Assembly (NCBI GenBank): GCA_045542115.1
Contig: JAZQKK010000014.1
Span: forward strand, 310,001-374,000
Origin: RGIG995 sp045542115
Lineage (GTDB): Bacteria; Bacillota; Clostridia; Oscillospirales; UBA644
Direction of reading: 5' to 3'
DNA: 64,000 bases
Positions within the stretch are counted from its first letter, which is position 1, and each line of letters opens with the position of its first letter. The notes beneath the pieces are model-generated. The model was not told where the DNA came from. It saw only the letters and a program-made list of their open reading frames with translations, and searched no databases. This document shows positions 17,101 to 25,989 of the stretch, in pieces. The translations under genes were made by a program, and so were the position numbers.

Positions 17101-20021
17101 GTTTCTGAGAGCCCGGCGAAATAACCGTCTTCGCTGATGTCAGCGCCAACGGTCTGGAAGTTATGCTTTCCGTAAAGAAGGATCCCTTCCAGCATCCCCT
17201 GAACGTAATCCTGCGCAGACAGTTTCTGCCCATTCCCGGAAGGATCTGCGGTCTGATCCTTGCCGTTATACCCGGTAACAACCAGAGATGCCGTCCCGGC
17301 ATCAAGGCCGGAAACCGCCTCGTAGAGATACAGCTCGTCCTCATTGGCGAACTGAAGATCTGCAGTTTCCACCACGCCATGGTCGGTATTCAGATAAACC
17401 GTGTCGTTTTCGATTTTTGCAATGGGATTCTCCCGGTCGATCCGCACCGCCTCACCGGTAGTTTCCAAACGGGTGGAGCCGTCGGAAGAAACCCGCCCCT
17501 CGGTTTTGATCTCCTTCTTCTGGATCTCGCTCAAAGTTTTGATGTCTTCCGGATCCACGGAGGCGGCGCCCACTCGGGCGTTCATCAGATCCCGGAGCCG
17601 GGTTTGAGAGGCATTTTGGGGATTCTGCACCATATCCATAGCAACCAAGGATACGGCGTGTTGCGTAGAATCGTCAAGTTGCAGATCTTCCATCGCTTTC
17701 ACGAATCCTTCCCACGCCGTAAGGGTGGAGCGCTGACTGTCTCCCTTAGAAAGGTTCTTTTCCATCTGCAGAATGGCATCGTATACTGCGTCAGCCTGCT
17801 TCTTGGAAAGACCTTCCTTTTTCAGCCGCGATACCGATTCCTTACGATTCTGCTTCTGTACAGATTCGCTTATGGCGACAGAAAGGAGTCCTACGTTCTT
17901 TGCGGAGGGATTATTCTGCACCTTTTTCAGCTGCTTCTTAATCTCCCAGGCGTTAGGCGTATTCTTGTCCTTGATCATTTCCTCGGCGTGTTTCTGCAAA
18001 GAATCCACGTCGCCGAATTTGGAGATCGCCTGCCCGTGAGCTTTCACGCCGGCTTGATATTGCTTTGCCTGTGCCGCCCCCTGCAACGCTACCGTACCAC
18101 CGCCGGCGCCGCCGGAAATAAAGCCTCCCAAGGCAGCGTTTACCACGTCGCTTGCAAAGGTAGAGGCGTCACCCCAATCCAAAGTTCCGTATTTGGATTG
18201 ATCGCCCATCACCAGAACCTCGTTGATCGCATTTGCTATCTCCGTTCCGGTTTCTTCAAAGGCTTCTACTCCAGCCTGTTTCAGAGCGTTCCCGACGACC
18301 GCCTTCAGGTTTTTGGCTTTTGCCGCTTTTAACAATCCGTCGAGACCAATGGATTCAAAGACTAACTCTGCGGCGCCGGAGAGAAGCGCCCCGGTAATGA
18401 CTTGCCCTTTTGTTGCTCCGCGTTCATACAGTTCCTTGGCTTTGGAAGAGGCGGCACCCATCCCCATAAGAACGGAATACCCTTTCCCAAACGCGAGAGC
18501 ACCGCCCACGGAATCGGCGGCGGACATCAAAGATTGATACACGTCCCCGGCCGAAAAATCCAGCCAAGGGATGGCTATGTTACTGGTGGCTTCGTCCCAA
18601 TCCTTGGCAGTTTCTTCCCGAACCGCCTGCCCCATATTTTGCCACAGGTGAGCCTTGGAATAGGGGTTTACGTCTTTTCCGGAAAGAACGTTAATCGCGT
18701 CATCTATAAAAGCGGTAGCGCCGCCAATCACGTTCATAGGGATAGAAGCAACGTTCCAACCGAACCACTCCCCGCCCTCAGAATTGCGGATGTCCTCCTG
18801 CTTTTCCTGCGTAGCCCTTTTGTTGAGCACATCCTTCATATCGCTGAGATACTTGTAAGCAGCTTCCTTTCCTTGGGTTTTATAGAGATCGTAATAGATA
18901 TTGATCTCACCCTCGGTCAACTGTTCCCAAGCACCATTCTCCGCATCGAATATCATATTCTGATAGGCAGTCAAATGGTCAGTATTCGTAAACTTCTGTA
19001 ATTCGTTCTGAATGGCAACCCGGTCTTCCGTGGAGGTATTCAGATAGGCCCCCAACTTATCCTCAAGAGCGAATGAGAAAGAGTCTTCGCTCTTCCCGAC
19101 GACATTGTCATCTTTATCCCGAAGATTTCCTTCTTTATCCCAATATCCACCACTGGAAAGGGTGTTCCACGCGGTGTCCTCATCCACGCCGTACCCCACA
19201 GTATCGCCGACGGCGATATTTTTATAATCCCGATACGCCGCATTCTTCTTAAACTCCTCAGTCTCGGGTTTGTAATAGTCGTCCAACGTTTTCTGCTCGT
19301 TTTCATACCGATTGTTTTCGGCGATGAGAGAATTTCGTTCCGATTCAAGAGTTCTCAACAATTCGTTGTTTTCTTTTGTGTCGCCGGTGCTGACGTATGG
19401 AGAAAATCCGGACGAAACGATACGGCTTCCGTAGATGGTCGATTTCAGATCTGAGATCTTCTGATCCAGCTCGGCAATCCGTCCTTGATTCTTCTCATAA
19501 TTAGCTTTGCGCTTTTGGGAAGATTCCATATCTACGGTGCTGCTTTCCGCGAGCCAACCCATATCCCACTTATCATAATCTTCACGGGAGGCAAATTGAG
19601 ATGCAAACTTATCATCTTGCAGGGCACGGTTCGTCACCGTGGATTGCGCACTTTCGCCCTGAGAAAGAATATTTTTGATTACTTTTGCAAAATTATCCCA
19701 ACTATCGTTTCCCAGACTGGAATACTGATCCAAAATGGCAGTAATATTTTTAGCTTCTTGATCAAAATTTTGTTTCTGTTTCGATACGGTAGAATACCAC
19801 TCCGCACTGTCACCTCGATACTTTTCATCTTTAGAGTATCGGTCTTGATAGTTTGCAATATAAGTAGAATGATTTTTCAGCCACGTATTTGTGCGGTTTT
19901 TCACATCTTCGGCAAGAGTGTCGAAATCAGTATTCTGTGAGGTGTAGCGCTGCCGGAAGGATTGCGTTTTTCCTTCTTTATTTTTTTGCATTTCTGCGTA
20001 ACGTTCCCGAAACGTTGCCAT
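11121..20021 (-). CDS. Giant polyvalent virion protein (2,966 residues)
   Basis: It starts at the ATG after AGGAGG and is one uninterrupted frame. Visible parts: coiled-coil and charged N-terminus (1-300); Gly/Ala-rich hydrophobic stretches (about 510-560 and 630-655); a first LPD3/PBECR-like domain (about 1021-1206); a zincin-type HELVH at about 1303-1307 with a downstream SELVAD that could give the third ligand; a second LPD3/PBECR-like domain (about 1455-1657); basic coiled coil (about 1690-1830); an LPD38-like C-terminal region (about 2340 on), a hydrophobic segment near 2557 and an acidic/basic helical tail. Such giant proteins are packaged in podovirus-like virions and ejected with DNA. 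Individual activities are inferred from motifs only. Confidence 0.85.
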   Translation of the reverse strand: MATFRERYAEMQKNKEGKTQSFRQRYTSQNTDFDTLAEDVKNRTNTWLKNHSTYIANYQDRYSKDEKYRGDSAEWYSTVSKQKQNFDQEAKNITAILDQYSSLGNDSWDNFAKVIKNILSQGESAQSTVTNRALQDDKFASQFASREDYDKWDMGWLAESSTVDMESSQKRKANYEKNQGRIAELDQKISDLKSTIYGSRIVSSGFSPYVSTGDTKENNELLRTLESERNSLIAENNRYENEQKTLDDYYKPETEEFKKNAAYRDYKNIAVGDTVGYGVDEDTAWNTLSSGGYWDKEGNLRDKDDNVVGKSEDSFSFALEDKLGAYLNTSTEDRVAIQNELQKFTNTDHLTAYQNMIFDAENGAWEQLTEGEINIYYDLYKTQGKEAAYKYLSDMKDVLNKRATQEKQEDIRNSEGGEWFGWNVASIPMNVIGGATAFIDDAINVLSGKDVNPYSKAHLWQNMGQAVREETAKDWDEATSNIAIPWLDFSAGDVYQSLMSAADSVGGALAFGKGYSVLMGMGAASSKAKELYERGATKGQVITGALLSGAAELVFESIGLDGLLKAAKAKNLKAVVGNALKQAGVEAFEETGTEIANAINEVLVMGDQSKYGTLDWGDASTFASDVVNAALGGFISGGAGGGTVALQGAAQAKQYQAGVKAHGQAISKFGDVDSLQKHAEEMIKDKNTPNAWEIKKQLKKVQNNPSAKNVGLLSVAISESVQKQNRKESVSRLKKEGLSKKQADAVYDAILQMEKNLSKGDSQRSTLTAWEGFVKAMEDLQLDDSTQHAVSLVAMDMVQNPQNASQTRLRDLMNARVGAASVDPEDIKTLSEIQKKEIKTEGRVSSDGSTRLETTGEAVRIDRENPIAKIENDTVYLNTDHGVVETADLQFANEDELYLYEAVSGLDAGTASLVVTGYNGKDQTADPSGNGQKLSAQDYVQGMLEGILLYGKHNFQTVGADISEDGYFAGLSETDQQTALKLGRELRAEETRQRTARVREAIERAKAKKDAEAQKNTAEDGGEEKRSFSSEFEQKTNDSFGISKPRDSVHVQKQVMKTLVKEGFFKDAEHRRTVVVNKDSGMEVEINRSGIEETFDHKNFGSRGRFIRIAKLATIRQIDEAIEKGKLVKDDVANEHDSKDFNKRFAYIEYQTVIDGSPVVLKLSIKKSQQKNKFWVHSIYVQKNATERRKNTKNSVDKPYISAGIDNSIAQNSEIVKTEGKVFFDDSVELSELTKKQRAEVEYAGNVISAVIGNEIHFFDSRHVPADSREARTNGWYDSSDGSIHLDIAKVENGEKSVLFSLSHELVHFIEDWSAAKYQTFADFLLKNYAEHGVSTQKLLERKMAELKTTDYDYAMSELVADACERMLLDSNASEKLAELNKTDSGLVAKIKAFLANTLKKIRQAYAQYKGREEAQLLQKMEDKLSEFYALFEDALTDAAQNYRDADGKLASAEVREQAKKSNITVGMSEAQRADLLRTETISPIPISVEKDSSFDWDSLEKNRKSIVEKPLIKKLKDLGFLKSYETDGIDVSFEFTGTGLRKSMNSQVSDYGGSLADLTKVVLNLQELLDNAVLMEIHRNKKNEKNSMLMQVYVLLSAYREGGYITPVQFEIKQNMDEKNRLYLAVALTKIETSVMGDTAPKEGGQTHLLLASEYSIPQFAEKINPKDQNFFKYIPDEFLNDSQKRSKQVALEKDAKKYGGDVHYQQKLVSNRHVLIDAIEASINTQTRAGREQAEILNKYRSHIGEIEELQDKIREFSVEIKAIMFSSGKRDVQRYNQLIEERNRAEIRLNQLERKILKIETLSPLKDLVVREKAALRKRLEKKGREMTRNAVKTRVEQIERQNARKKLYNFLESTRKWIQQPTKSQTHCPDIFKQPLLNLLKGIQGERKGIVECDGWMVYDALGSFADAFETGRKNAEEQSEAAMEYITQGYLDLPDDFVENLRSMARDLMKRIEEEDLKRHEVFKLSSTEIKALSKTIRQFRHAALETQKLHTISRFANAEEMGRATMAFLDALGKIDETSKIGNFIDWENVTPFYIFKRFGEGGLEIFNSFLDAHGKMARHAQTILAFQEKNWTKKEVSEWEHQEILVELKNGKKLRTTAVEAMSIYCLSRRYQAERHLYGDGIVIAGEEKVLSQKTDTKYKLQRADVEKIVKQLSVRQIEVADAIQQFFATECAEWGNEISMKRFLERRYTEQFYFPLETVYNEESEKKLGSGSKRNNVYRLLNISATKDTDVNARNSVYVRNIFDVFASHSSDMARMNAFGMPLLDFMKWFNHVEVKVDGKKVTKTGSVRESMGNAFGKIAESYVSAFIDDVNGSGDAAKESEFLMKMIRAYKTAAVGGNLRVAALQLTAYPKAAAVLDWNSLSVGSRPDNLAKIGYGIRQAEQYSGMAAWKFLGFYDTNVTRSIEAQIKDGQNLREKLIELSLKGAEWGDKITIGMLWNACEHEVQKKGSFEVGSEEFYRAVGQKLNEVIVQTQVVDSVVTRSQTMRKKTGMWQEVSAFMGEPTLSHSIVEDCRWEFLLEKRRTGNANVAWKRTRKYIFKRLGPLTATVLLATVVEMLFEDLRSDDDEEEKKPLEIAKSFLENLNPLNNIPIVSELSGFVWDAMLSLFGVEVYEPSVSRMDSEYLTSMWRALQGWVSIIKNGSESDTTFYNALNNTVKAFSQTSGIPMSNAMREIVTLWNNIFKYVNPSLKIRKNKATSAEERKSLYNAYVNGDAAQIERYRSNYDSDEKWTAAVRTALKENDPRILQAAIAQLNGNASERVRIQKEVIGEGNFSQDLIVTATNGLVTSFQSKIRTASEAKKTGRVKEYEKIVKELQEAGYSDDLISKYVGEKVEALQKEGEAEAEAGEKATSWYKSSDVADAYASGDEKLALEIINDLVRVKTANSTEEKAEDKEKAAKSSVKSLVTEYWKPKYKEAHKNENQEEMKRIRYILKGTGLYGNVDELIKTCNRWLNEKE
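15025..15053 (+). promoter_or_regulatory. Antisense promoter inside the giant gene, copy B
   Basis: TTGATT (15025-15030), 17 bp, TATACT (15048-15053) with a TGG extended -10. It points rightward, antisense to the giant gene and across its second LPD3-like domain. It sits in codons for a SIPQ-containing linker. Confidence 0.45.
16372..16400 (+). promoter_or_regulatory. Antisense promoter inside the giant gene, copy A
   Basis: TTGACA (16372-16377), 17 bp, TATACT (16395-16400) with a TGC extended -10. It is antisense across the first LPD3-like domain and sits in codons for a SIAQ-containing linker, the position equivalent to copy B. Confidence 0.5.
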
Positions 20022-20040
20022 AGAAACCTCCTAACAGTGA

Positions 20041-21009
20041 TTACATAGCCATATTCTTGAGATTTTTTCTCGAAGGATTAGATGCTCCGTACTTTACGGA
20101 AGAATTGACGCCCGTTGAGGTGATTCCAGGCACATCAATGCCGTATTTTTCCTCAATCATATCTGCATACATTTTCAGAATCGGATCAGAAACTCCGGCA
20201 GCTTCCATCATCTCAATTTGTTGCCAGGCAGCTTCTTTCCCTTCTGCCAAAGCAGTTTCAAACTTTTCGACACGGCTTTCTGAAGGGTAGATAATCTTTT
20301 CAGAACCACTTCCCGAAGAATATGCCGCACTCTTGGAAAGATCAAATTCTTTCTGCCAGCGATCCTGTTCGATTGCATCCTGCTCCATCTGATACGTATA
20401 GGAATTTTCTTCCGAAGCATCCGCCCGGTCGCGGTCGATGGACGTATTGAGATCATTTCTCACCCATCCCATCTGGGTAAGCCAGTCGTTCTGCTGATCC
20501 TCCCAAGCCTGACGGCGCAGGTTTTCTTCATCCAAATAGCGGCCGTATTCGGCGGCTTCTTTGTCGGCGAGGACGCCGTATTTTGCATACAGCTCGCTGC
20601 CCTCGTCGTCGTATTTGTCGTAGGCCATCTGATACAATTCCGGGATAATATTATTCACCTCTGCCAGCGAATTGTTATACACTTGCTGACCGACGGTCTG
20701 GGCCCAACTGTTCCCGAACCCGCCGGTCATAGAAGAGGCCTGTCCTATGGTATCCATCATTGCCATTTTGCCTTGGCGCTGTGCATTGTCCTTGTACTGC
20801 TGGTACAGTGCGTTTCCATTCAAATTAAACTTAAAAGGTTCCCGATTGAGGTATCTGTTCAAGTATTCTTCGCTCATCGCCGCGGCCGTACCTGGGACAT
20901 AGTTCCGGGCAACAAAAGCTGAGGGTTTCGCCTCTTGAAGTTGCTTTTCCTTCTCCCGGTAAGCCTTTGTCAGATCGCTATCGGTTGGTTTTTTATAAGT
21001 AAATGCCAT
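20041..21009 (-). CDS. Probable internal virion/ejection protein
   Basis: 322 residues, mostly helical, Gln/Ala/Tyr-rich with coiled-coil segments and no membrane helix. It lies 19 bases upstream of the giant gene and downstream of tail genes, the position of internal core or cargo proteins in podovirus-type operons. No domain is recognised. Confidence 0.65.
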   Translation of the reverse strand: MAFTYKKPTDSDLTKAYREKEKQLQEAKPSAFVARNYVPGTAAAMSEEYLNRYLNREPFKFNLNGNALYQQYKDNAQRQGKMAMMDTIGQASSMTGGFGNSWAQTVGQQVYNNSLAEVNNIIPELYQMAYDKYDDEGSELYAKYGVLADKEAAEYGRYLDEENLRRQAWEDQQNDWLTQMGWVRNDLNTSIDRDRADASEENSYTYQMEQDAIEQDRWQKEFDLSKSAAYSSGSGSEKIIYPSESRVEKFETALAEGKEAAWQQIEMMEAAGVSDPILKMYADMIEEKYGIDVPGITSTGVNSSVKYGASNPSRKNLKNMAM

Positions 21010-21025
21010 AGTTTGCTCCTTTCTA

Positions 21026-22990
21026 TCAGGTCAAGTTCGGACCTGAATTCAAATAATAAATTCCACCGTTTCCTATGGTTGTCGTAGGACTCAGAATATT
21101 CGGATATTCCGTTGTCTCAATGTTTTTGCTTTCCAAAAACACCTCTGCGGTATATGGGGCACTGCAACTTATTTGATAGGAAGATCCGCCACCCCGAAGA
21201 TATGCAACCACCCCGGCGACAGACTTCATCAACCCCTTAAAATCCGCAATCAACTTTGCATAGTCCTCGGATTTATAAAGAGTGTTGCAAAAACTTCCAT
21301 TTCCATCCCATCCCCCGAATCGAAATATCCAAGCAATGGAAAGAGAGGAGGATCCTGATGAATGATTTCCGGTCCACGCAGGGGAGCTTGAACGGAGCTT
21401 TTTCCCAATTCCTAAAAATGTTGGTTGTGTATTTTGATAATAATATGGGTAAGACAGAATTATCAAAACAGGGTAATAAGTATCCTTATCCCCACCAACA
21501 AATATCTCCTCCTCCTGGAAACGAAAGCCAGAATCAAACTGTGTCTCAAATGCAATCTCCAAGCCAGCTTGCTGACACCACATCCCAAAAGCGGCTCGAT
21601 CGCCATTCGGTCCAAGGTGGAGATTTACCAAGGTGGTCTTGACATATTTAATGACACTACTCGATTTTCCCACGCTGTCCTCGACACCAATTTCTACGGA
21701 ATACGCACTCTTTTTTTCCACCGAAGAGATGATATCTTCATAATAATTTGTGCTAATATCACCATTTTCGATAAGAGTATTCCAAGGTGCAGACGACGAA
21801 AAAGAAGTTCCGTCATATTTTTTAATACGATACCGCAGAACACATTGGTTTTTCCCATCCAACGGAGTATACTTCCTGGATGCGGCAAGCTTCAATTTGA
21901 GCCCGTTTTTTCTTAAAATTCCATCATCCGAACACCGTTCACAGATAGAAACCGCAACCGAAGGTGGTGAATATGAATGTACGTAAATTTTTTGTTCTGC
22001 ATATACCGTTCTACTGTTTCCCCGACTGTTATAAGCTGTTACCATAAGAGTAAATTCACCGGAAGCAGAAATAATTCCGCTTTCAGCAGAACTCCAATCT
22101 CCATAAAGACGGCAGACAGTATTTCCAGATGCATCAATTAGCGACACGGAAAGGGAATTGTAATTAGAACAAGGCATTTCTACCGAATAGGCTATTCTTA
22201 CTTTTGAAATCCCTTGTAAATACATTTCACCAAATAAGTCCACTCCTGAGACAGAAGATATCGTAATTTTTGGTTTTGTTGCATCGCTGTCGGGAACGGT
22301 CAGCGTAAACGGTACTGTTTTTATTCCAATGGAAGTCCCGTTATGAAAAGTTTCACAATAAATCGTTCCGCTCCCAGACCATACGGATGGAATCTGAGCT
22401 GCCAACGAAACATCGGGATACCAGTCCGCATAGTCTCCGGCTCCCTCGCTAATTACTCCGGAACCATTTCCGAAAGCCCACGTGATTCGATGTGTAAACG
22501 CTGTAGATTTCCGATTGGTATACACTCGTATCAAGTTTCCCATTACTGCGGTAGAAACGGAAAGAGTGGGAATAGACACCCGAGGAATTGGATCCAAGTC
22601 CACCGTAACAGAGGCTGTGATGTTCGGAACGGAAACACCGTTCATCGTACCGGAATATGGAAACGTTACAGAAATATTACAGCTGTTTTTCGATCCATCG
22701 CTATTGTGAGGAACGGATACTGTAACCTTTCCCAAATAGCTCTTAGTCCAAACACCTGAAACCCCGCCGTTCACACTGGCAGATACAAACTGAGCAGAAA
22801 TTCCGCCTACGGACACCGTGCAAGTCTTAGCGGAAACTCCTACTCTTTGATAAGATAAATATACGTTTATTGTAATATCAGTGCAGTTTTTGTCTATACT
22901 TTGCACTCCACTCCAAGTGCAATACAGACCAAACTGCTCCGCCCACTGTATGTGCGTTGTATACCCTGTAAATTCACCGCTCAATGCCAT
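21026..22990 (-). CDS. DUF859-type tail/receptor-contact protein
   Basis: 654 residues, beta-rich, Ser/Thr/Gly/Val-heavy. The opening (EFTGYTTHIQWAEQF, then VYLSYQRVGVSA and VPHNSDGSK) matches my memory of the DUF859 family of phage tail-tip proteins in Gram-positive hosts. The final 150 residues differ in character and may be the receptor-binding part. It follows the tail gene at 22997 by 6 bases. Confidence 0.72.
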   Translation of the reverse strand: MALSGEFTGYTTHIQWAEQFGLYCTWSGVQSIDKNCTDITINVYLSYQRVGVSAKTCTVSVGGISAQFVSASVNGGVSGVWTKSYLGKVTVSVPHNSDGSKNSCNISVTFPYSGTMNGVSVPNITASVTVDLDPIPRVSIPTLSVSTAVMGNLIRVYTNRKSTAFTHRITWAFGNGSGVISEGAGDYADWYPDVSLAAQIPSVWSGSGTIYCETFHNGTSIGIKTVPFTLTVPDSDATKPKITISSVSGVDLFGEMYLQGISKVRIAYSVEMPCSNYNSLSVSLIDASGNTVCRLYGDWSSAESGIISASGEFTLMVTAYNSRGNSRTVYAEQKIYVHSYSPPSVAVSICERCSDDGILRKNGLKLKLAASRKYTPLDGKNQCVLRYRIKKYDGTSFSSSAPWNTLIENGDISTNYYEDIISSVEKKSAYSVEIGVEDSVGKSSSVIKYVKTTLVNLHLGPNGDRAAFGMWCQQAGLEIAFETQFDSGFRFQEEEIFVGGDKDTYYPVLIILSYPYYYQNTQPTFLGIGKKLRSSSPAWTGNHSSGSSSLSIAWIFRFGGWDGNGSFCNTLYKSEDYAKLIADFKGLMKSVAGVVAYLRGGGSSYQISCSAPYTAEVFLESKNIETTEYPNILSPTTTIGNGGIYYLNSGPNLT

Positions 22991-22996
22991 CCAGAA

Positions 22997-23725
22997 TCAC
23001 TCCTTCCAAACAAAAGCAATACCGTCATTAGAATCTACAACGTATCCACCAAAAGTCAGCGTACCGCGAATCTCCACGTCTTCAATAAATAACTTACTCT
23101 CTCCAAGAGCGTCTGTTGCAACATATGCAATTCTGCGTCCCTGATCGTCAAAGAAGTCCACCCCGTCCGATTTATACCGAGCACTGGTGGTATAACTTCT
23201 TGTCCCGTTGTGCTCAACGACCTGCCCGACAGAAACACCATATACTTCTCCTTCATCCGCGGGAAGCGTAATTTTTCCGAGCCGAATACATCCACGATAC
23301 TTCCACTCTTCTCCCTGACTGTCCACCTCAACACGTTGTTCCTCTGTCATAAGAAGGGTAACACCATTCTCTGAATCTGCATCCAAAAGAGTCCGCCTCT
23401 TCTCCTGATAATCACCAAAGTCCGACCTTGCAACATAAAACCCGTTCCCGTCAAAAATTCTTTTTGTTTCCGAGGCGACCGACTGAATGATATCCGCAGA
23501 AGAAATAATCAGGCTTTTCAGTTCTTCAAAAGTAGACACCTCTTTTACTTCAACCGACCCAGCATTCATTTGTTCAACACGAATTCCACTGGAAGTACCG
23601 TTTTTTTCTAACGTAGAAACAATCCAACTCAAACGTTCCGCAAATTGATACAAATACCGACGAACTTGTTCCATCTGTCCAGGGAGTGAAGTGGCGTTAA
23701 TTGCTGGATATTCCAAATTTGCCAT
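22997..23725 (-). CDS. Tail spike/baseplate-type structural protein
   Basis: 242 residues from the ATG at 23725, which overlaps the stop of the preceding nozzle gene (TGATG). It has a helical N-third, then a beta-rich C-terminal half (DFFDDQGRRIAYVATDALGES ... TLTFGGYVVD) like the trimeric C-ends of gp58-type tail proteins. Exact role unknown; its position between the nozzle and DUF859 genes supports a tail structural function. Confidence 0.68.
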   Translation of the reverse strand: MANLEYPAINATSLPGQMEQVRRYLYQFAERLSWIVSTLEKNGTSSGIRVEQMNAGSVEVKEVSTFEELKSLIISSADIIQSVASETKRIFDGNGFYVARSDFGDYQEKRRTLLDADSENGVTLLMTEEQRVEVDSQGEEWKYRGCIRLGKITLPADEGEVYGVSVGQVVEHNGTRSYTTSARYKSDGVDFFDDQGRRIAYVATDALGESKLFIEDVEIRGTLTFGGYVVDSNDGIAFVWKE

Positions 23726-25545
23726 CAAATATCACTTCCTTGCTCCATAGTCTTTGTGATAGAATATATTTTCGCATCTCCTTCCCCCTCAATGCGAAGA
23801 CGCAAATGGTCGTGCCTGCGGGTACGGATGGGAACTGTTACACTTTTCAGCGTTGCGGTATTTAGAGAAAAAACACAAACCCATTCTCCCGCAGAATCAT
23901 AATCTGCAAAAATTTGAACTTCGGACCCTGCCTCAGCAGATAACCGAACTGAAATGCGGGAAAGCCTCTTTTTATCAGGAGAATCCACACCGATTACACC
24001 GGTCTCCGCCTTCCACCGAACCCGTTCTTCCCCAGAATTTCCTGTAGCGATCAGGATCATACCGCCGATAGCAAGATACAGAACATTGTCGCAGGTGCAA
24101 AAATGTTCTACCTTACTTTGGTCTTCCCGGTGCCATAATCCCAGTTTTGCATCATATACGAATAAATGGTAGTTCTCCGTACCGTCTTCCCGCATTGAAA
24201 TATAATACTTATTCCCGATACTGCCTCCGCAGGCTCCAAATACGCCCAAATTTCTCTCAGCAGGAGAGGTATACCCGTAAGCGACCTCACCCAAATTTGC
24301 AGAAATCTCCACAGGAAACGCCCCGTCATACACGCAAACGCCGGTCTTAGACTTGTAGTAAACAGTCTCATTCACGATGGCAAGAGATTTCCCACAACCT
24401 TTTTGTACTCCTCTGCAGGCCAGCTCCTGAATTTGGAAATTTGCGGGATGATTCCCGAAGACTTTATGTAAACATTCTTCCTTGAAAAACAGCGGGAAAC
24501 CCAAATAAGAAACCGCCCCGGTAAAGGGTCCATCTGATCCCACAGATGCGGCATAACTGTCCGTGGAAATGCCCATAAAGCACATCCAATTCTTAAAATC
24601 CCCCTGCTTACAGGCGTAAATTTCGTTGACGGTTTTCCCGTCCACAAATCCGTACTTACATCCCCAAAGGCGGTTTTCCGATTCCACCACGAAATCCATT
24701 TCCGGCACTTTCCGCCAAATCGTTACGGAAGCACCATCTACCGTCACTGCCTCATCCAGAAGACCTATGATCGTTATACTTTTCTTATCCTCGGCCACAC
24801 CCTGCAAAACAAAGTTTCCGGCAATCTGCACCAGATTCGGATTCGACTGTCCTTCAAGGCCGGAGATTTCCACACCATCGTAAGCGGAGAAACCGTACCC
24901 GATGCCATCCTCTTCTCCCTCTCCGGAAGATATACGGATATAAGACGTCGCAACCTGCGTCCACATCCGGTTGATTTCGGACCATACCTTCAAAGCGTTG
25001 GGGGTAACAGTATCGTCAAACCAATACTGACCGTCTTCCGGATTCTCCGGCTCAGCTCCCTTGACAGCGTTCAAGTCCGACCCATCTTCCAAACAGGGGG
25101 TAAAGGTCACAGCAGCAGTGCAAACCTTTTTGTTCCCCATAAACCCGCAGTCCGAATGGTCTACGGTATTGATATACATTTGATCCGGAAAAATGCAAAT
25201 ATATGCACCCATAGAAACCAATTGCTTTTCTCCCGTTGCGGAAAGAGAAAGCCCTACGTCGCTTCCGTTGATGTAAAGCCGCCCGTCTTCCACATAGCAC
25301 AGGTGATCTTTTGCAATCATTCCCTGAATATTGCGGCTAAAATATTCTTCAGTTTCCTTGTCTTGACGCAGGGGGAGGTATACCCCCCGAGAAGGCCTGG
25401 GAGAAAGAACGGGATAATACGAAGAAGTCAGATTCTCCATATCGTAGAATTCACCCTCGGCACTGCGGAGATTGTGATTATACCCCCGGAACACGTCGAT
25501 CATCGTCCGGGAGGTTTGTATTTCGTTCAGATAAGGACGCTTCAC
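23725..25545 (-). CDS. Tail nozzle/stabilisation-type protein
   Basis: 606 residues, starting at a GTG 5-6 bases after AAGGAGG. The N-terminus (FRGYNHNLRSAEGEFYDMENLTSSYYPVLSPRPSR) matches proteins that list genome-end contacts in podovirus nozzles: a short N-tail, then repeated beta blades predicted to form a propeller. It is expected to close the portal-adaptor channel in a short tail. It lies directly after the adaptor gene. Confidence 0.7.
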   Translation of the reverse strand: MKRPYLNEIQTSRTMIDVFRGYNHNLRSAEGEFYDMENLTSSYYPVLSPRPSRGVYLPLRQDKETEEYFSRNIQGMIAKDHLCYVEDGRLYINGSDVGLSLSATGEKQLVSMGAYICIFPDQMYINTVDHSDCGFMGNKKVCTAAVTFTPCLEDGSDLNAVKGAEPENPEDGQYWFDDTVTPNALKVWSEINRMWTQVATSYIRISSGEGEEDGIGYGFSAYDGVEISGLEGQSNPNLVQIAGNFVLQGVAEDKKSITIIGLLDEAVTVDGASVTIWRKVPEMDFVVESENRLWGCKYGFVDGKTVNEIYACKQGDFKNWMCFMGISTDSYAASVGSDGPFTGAVSYLGFPLFFKEECLHKVFGNHPANFQIQELACRGVQKGCGKSLAIVNETVYYKSKTGVCVYDGAFPVEISANLGEVAYGYTSPAERNLGVFGACGGSIGNKYYISMREDGTENYHLFVYDAKLGLWHREDQSKVEHFCTCDNVLYLAIGGMILIATGNSGEERVRWKAETGVIGVDSPDKKRLSRISVRLSAEAGSEVQIFADYDSAGEWVCVFSLNTATLKSVTVPIRTRRHDHLRLRIEGEGDAKIYSITKTMEQGSDI

Positions 25546-25556
25546 GGCGGGCCTCC

Positions 25557-25928
25557 TTAAAAATATTTAATCTTCACCGATTTTGCCTTGTGGGTGCGGT
25601 TGTACTGCTTCCGAAATCCCTCGTAGGTGTCGTTGAAGAGAGTAATCGCATTATTATATCGGGTCATTTCCTCGTTTCGATAATGGATCATCGATTCAAG
25701 ATGATAGAGATACAACTCGTCATAAGGAGCAGGAACCAGCAGTTCCGTGTCCCCGGGGGTATCTTCCGTATACCCGTCAAAGAGGATATCTTTCGATCCT
25801 TCATACTGATCCAGAACCTCGGTCTTGATTTTGCGGTCCAGATTGGAAAGCCATCGGATCTTTTCCTCTGGACTTACGTCGTTTTCCCGCAGTTCGTCCA
25901 CTGCGGCGATTGCTTCACAAATTTTCAT
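25557..25928 (-). CDS. Head-tail adaptor-like protein
   Basis: 123 residues, helical, with a long middle helix and a basic C-terminus (HKAKSVKIKYF). Size, helical content and position between the capsid-associated gene and the nozzle fit a P22 gp4-like head completion/adaptor ring. No specific motif confirms it. Confidence 0.6.
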   Translation of the reverse strand: MKICEAIAAVDELRENDVSPEEKIRWLSNLDRKIKTEVLDQYEGSKDILFDGYTEDTPGDTELLVPAPYDELYLYHLESMIHYRNEEMTRYNNAITLFNDTYEGFRKQYNRTHKAKSVKIKYF

Positions 25929-25989
25929 ATATTCCCTCCATTTGGAGAAAAGCCGGAGGCGCTCTCGTCTCCGGCTTTTCTTGTGCGTG

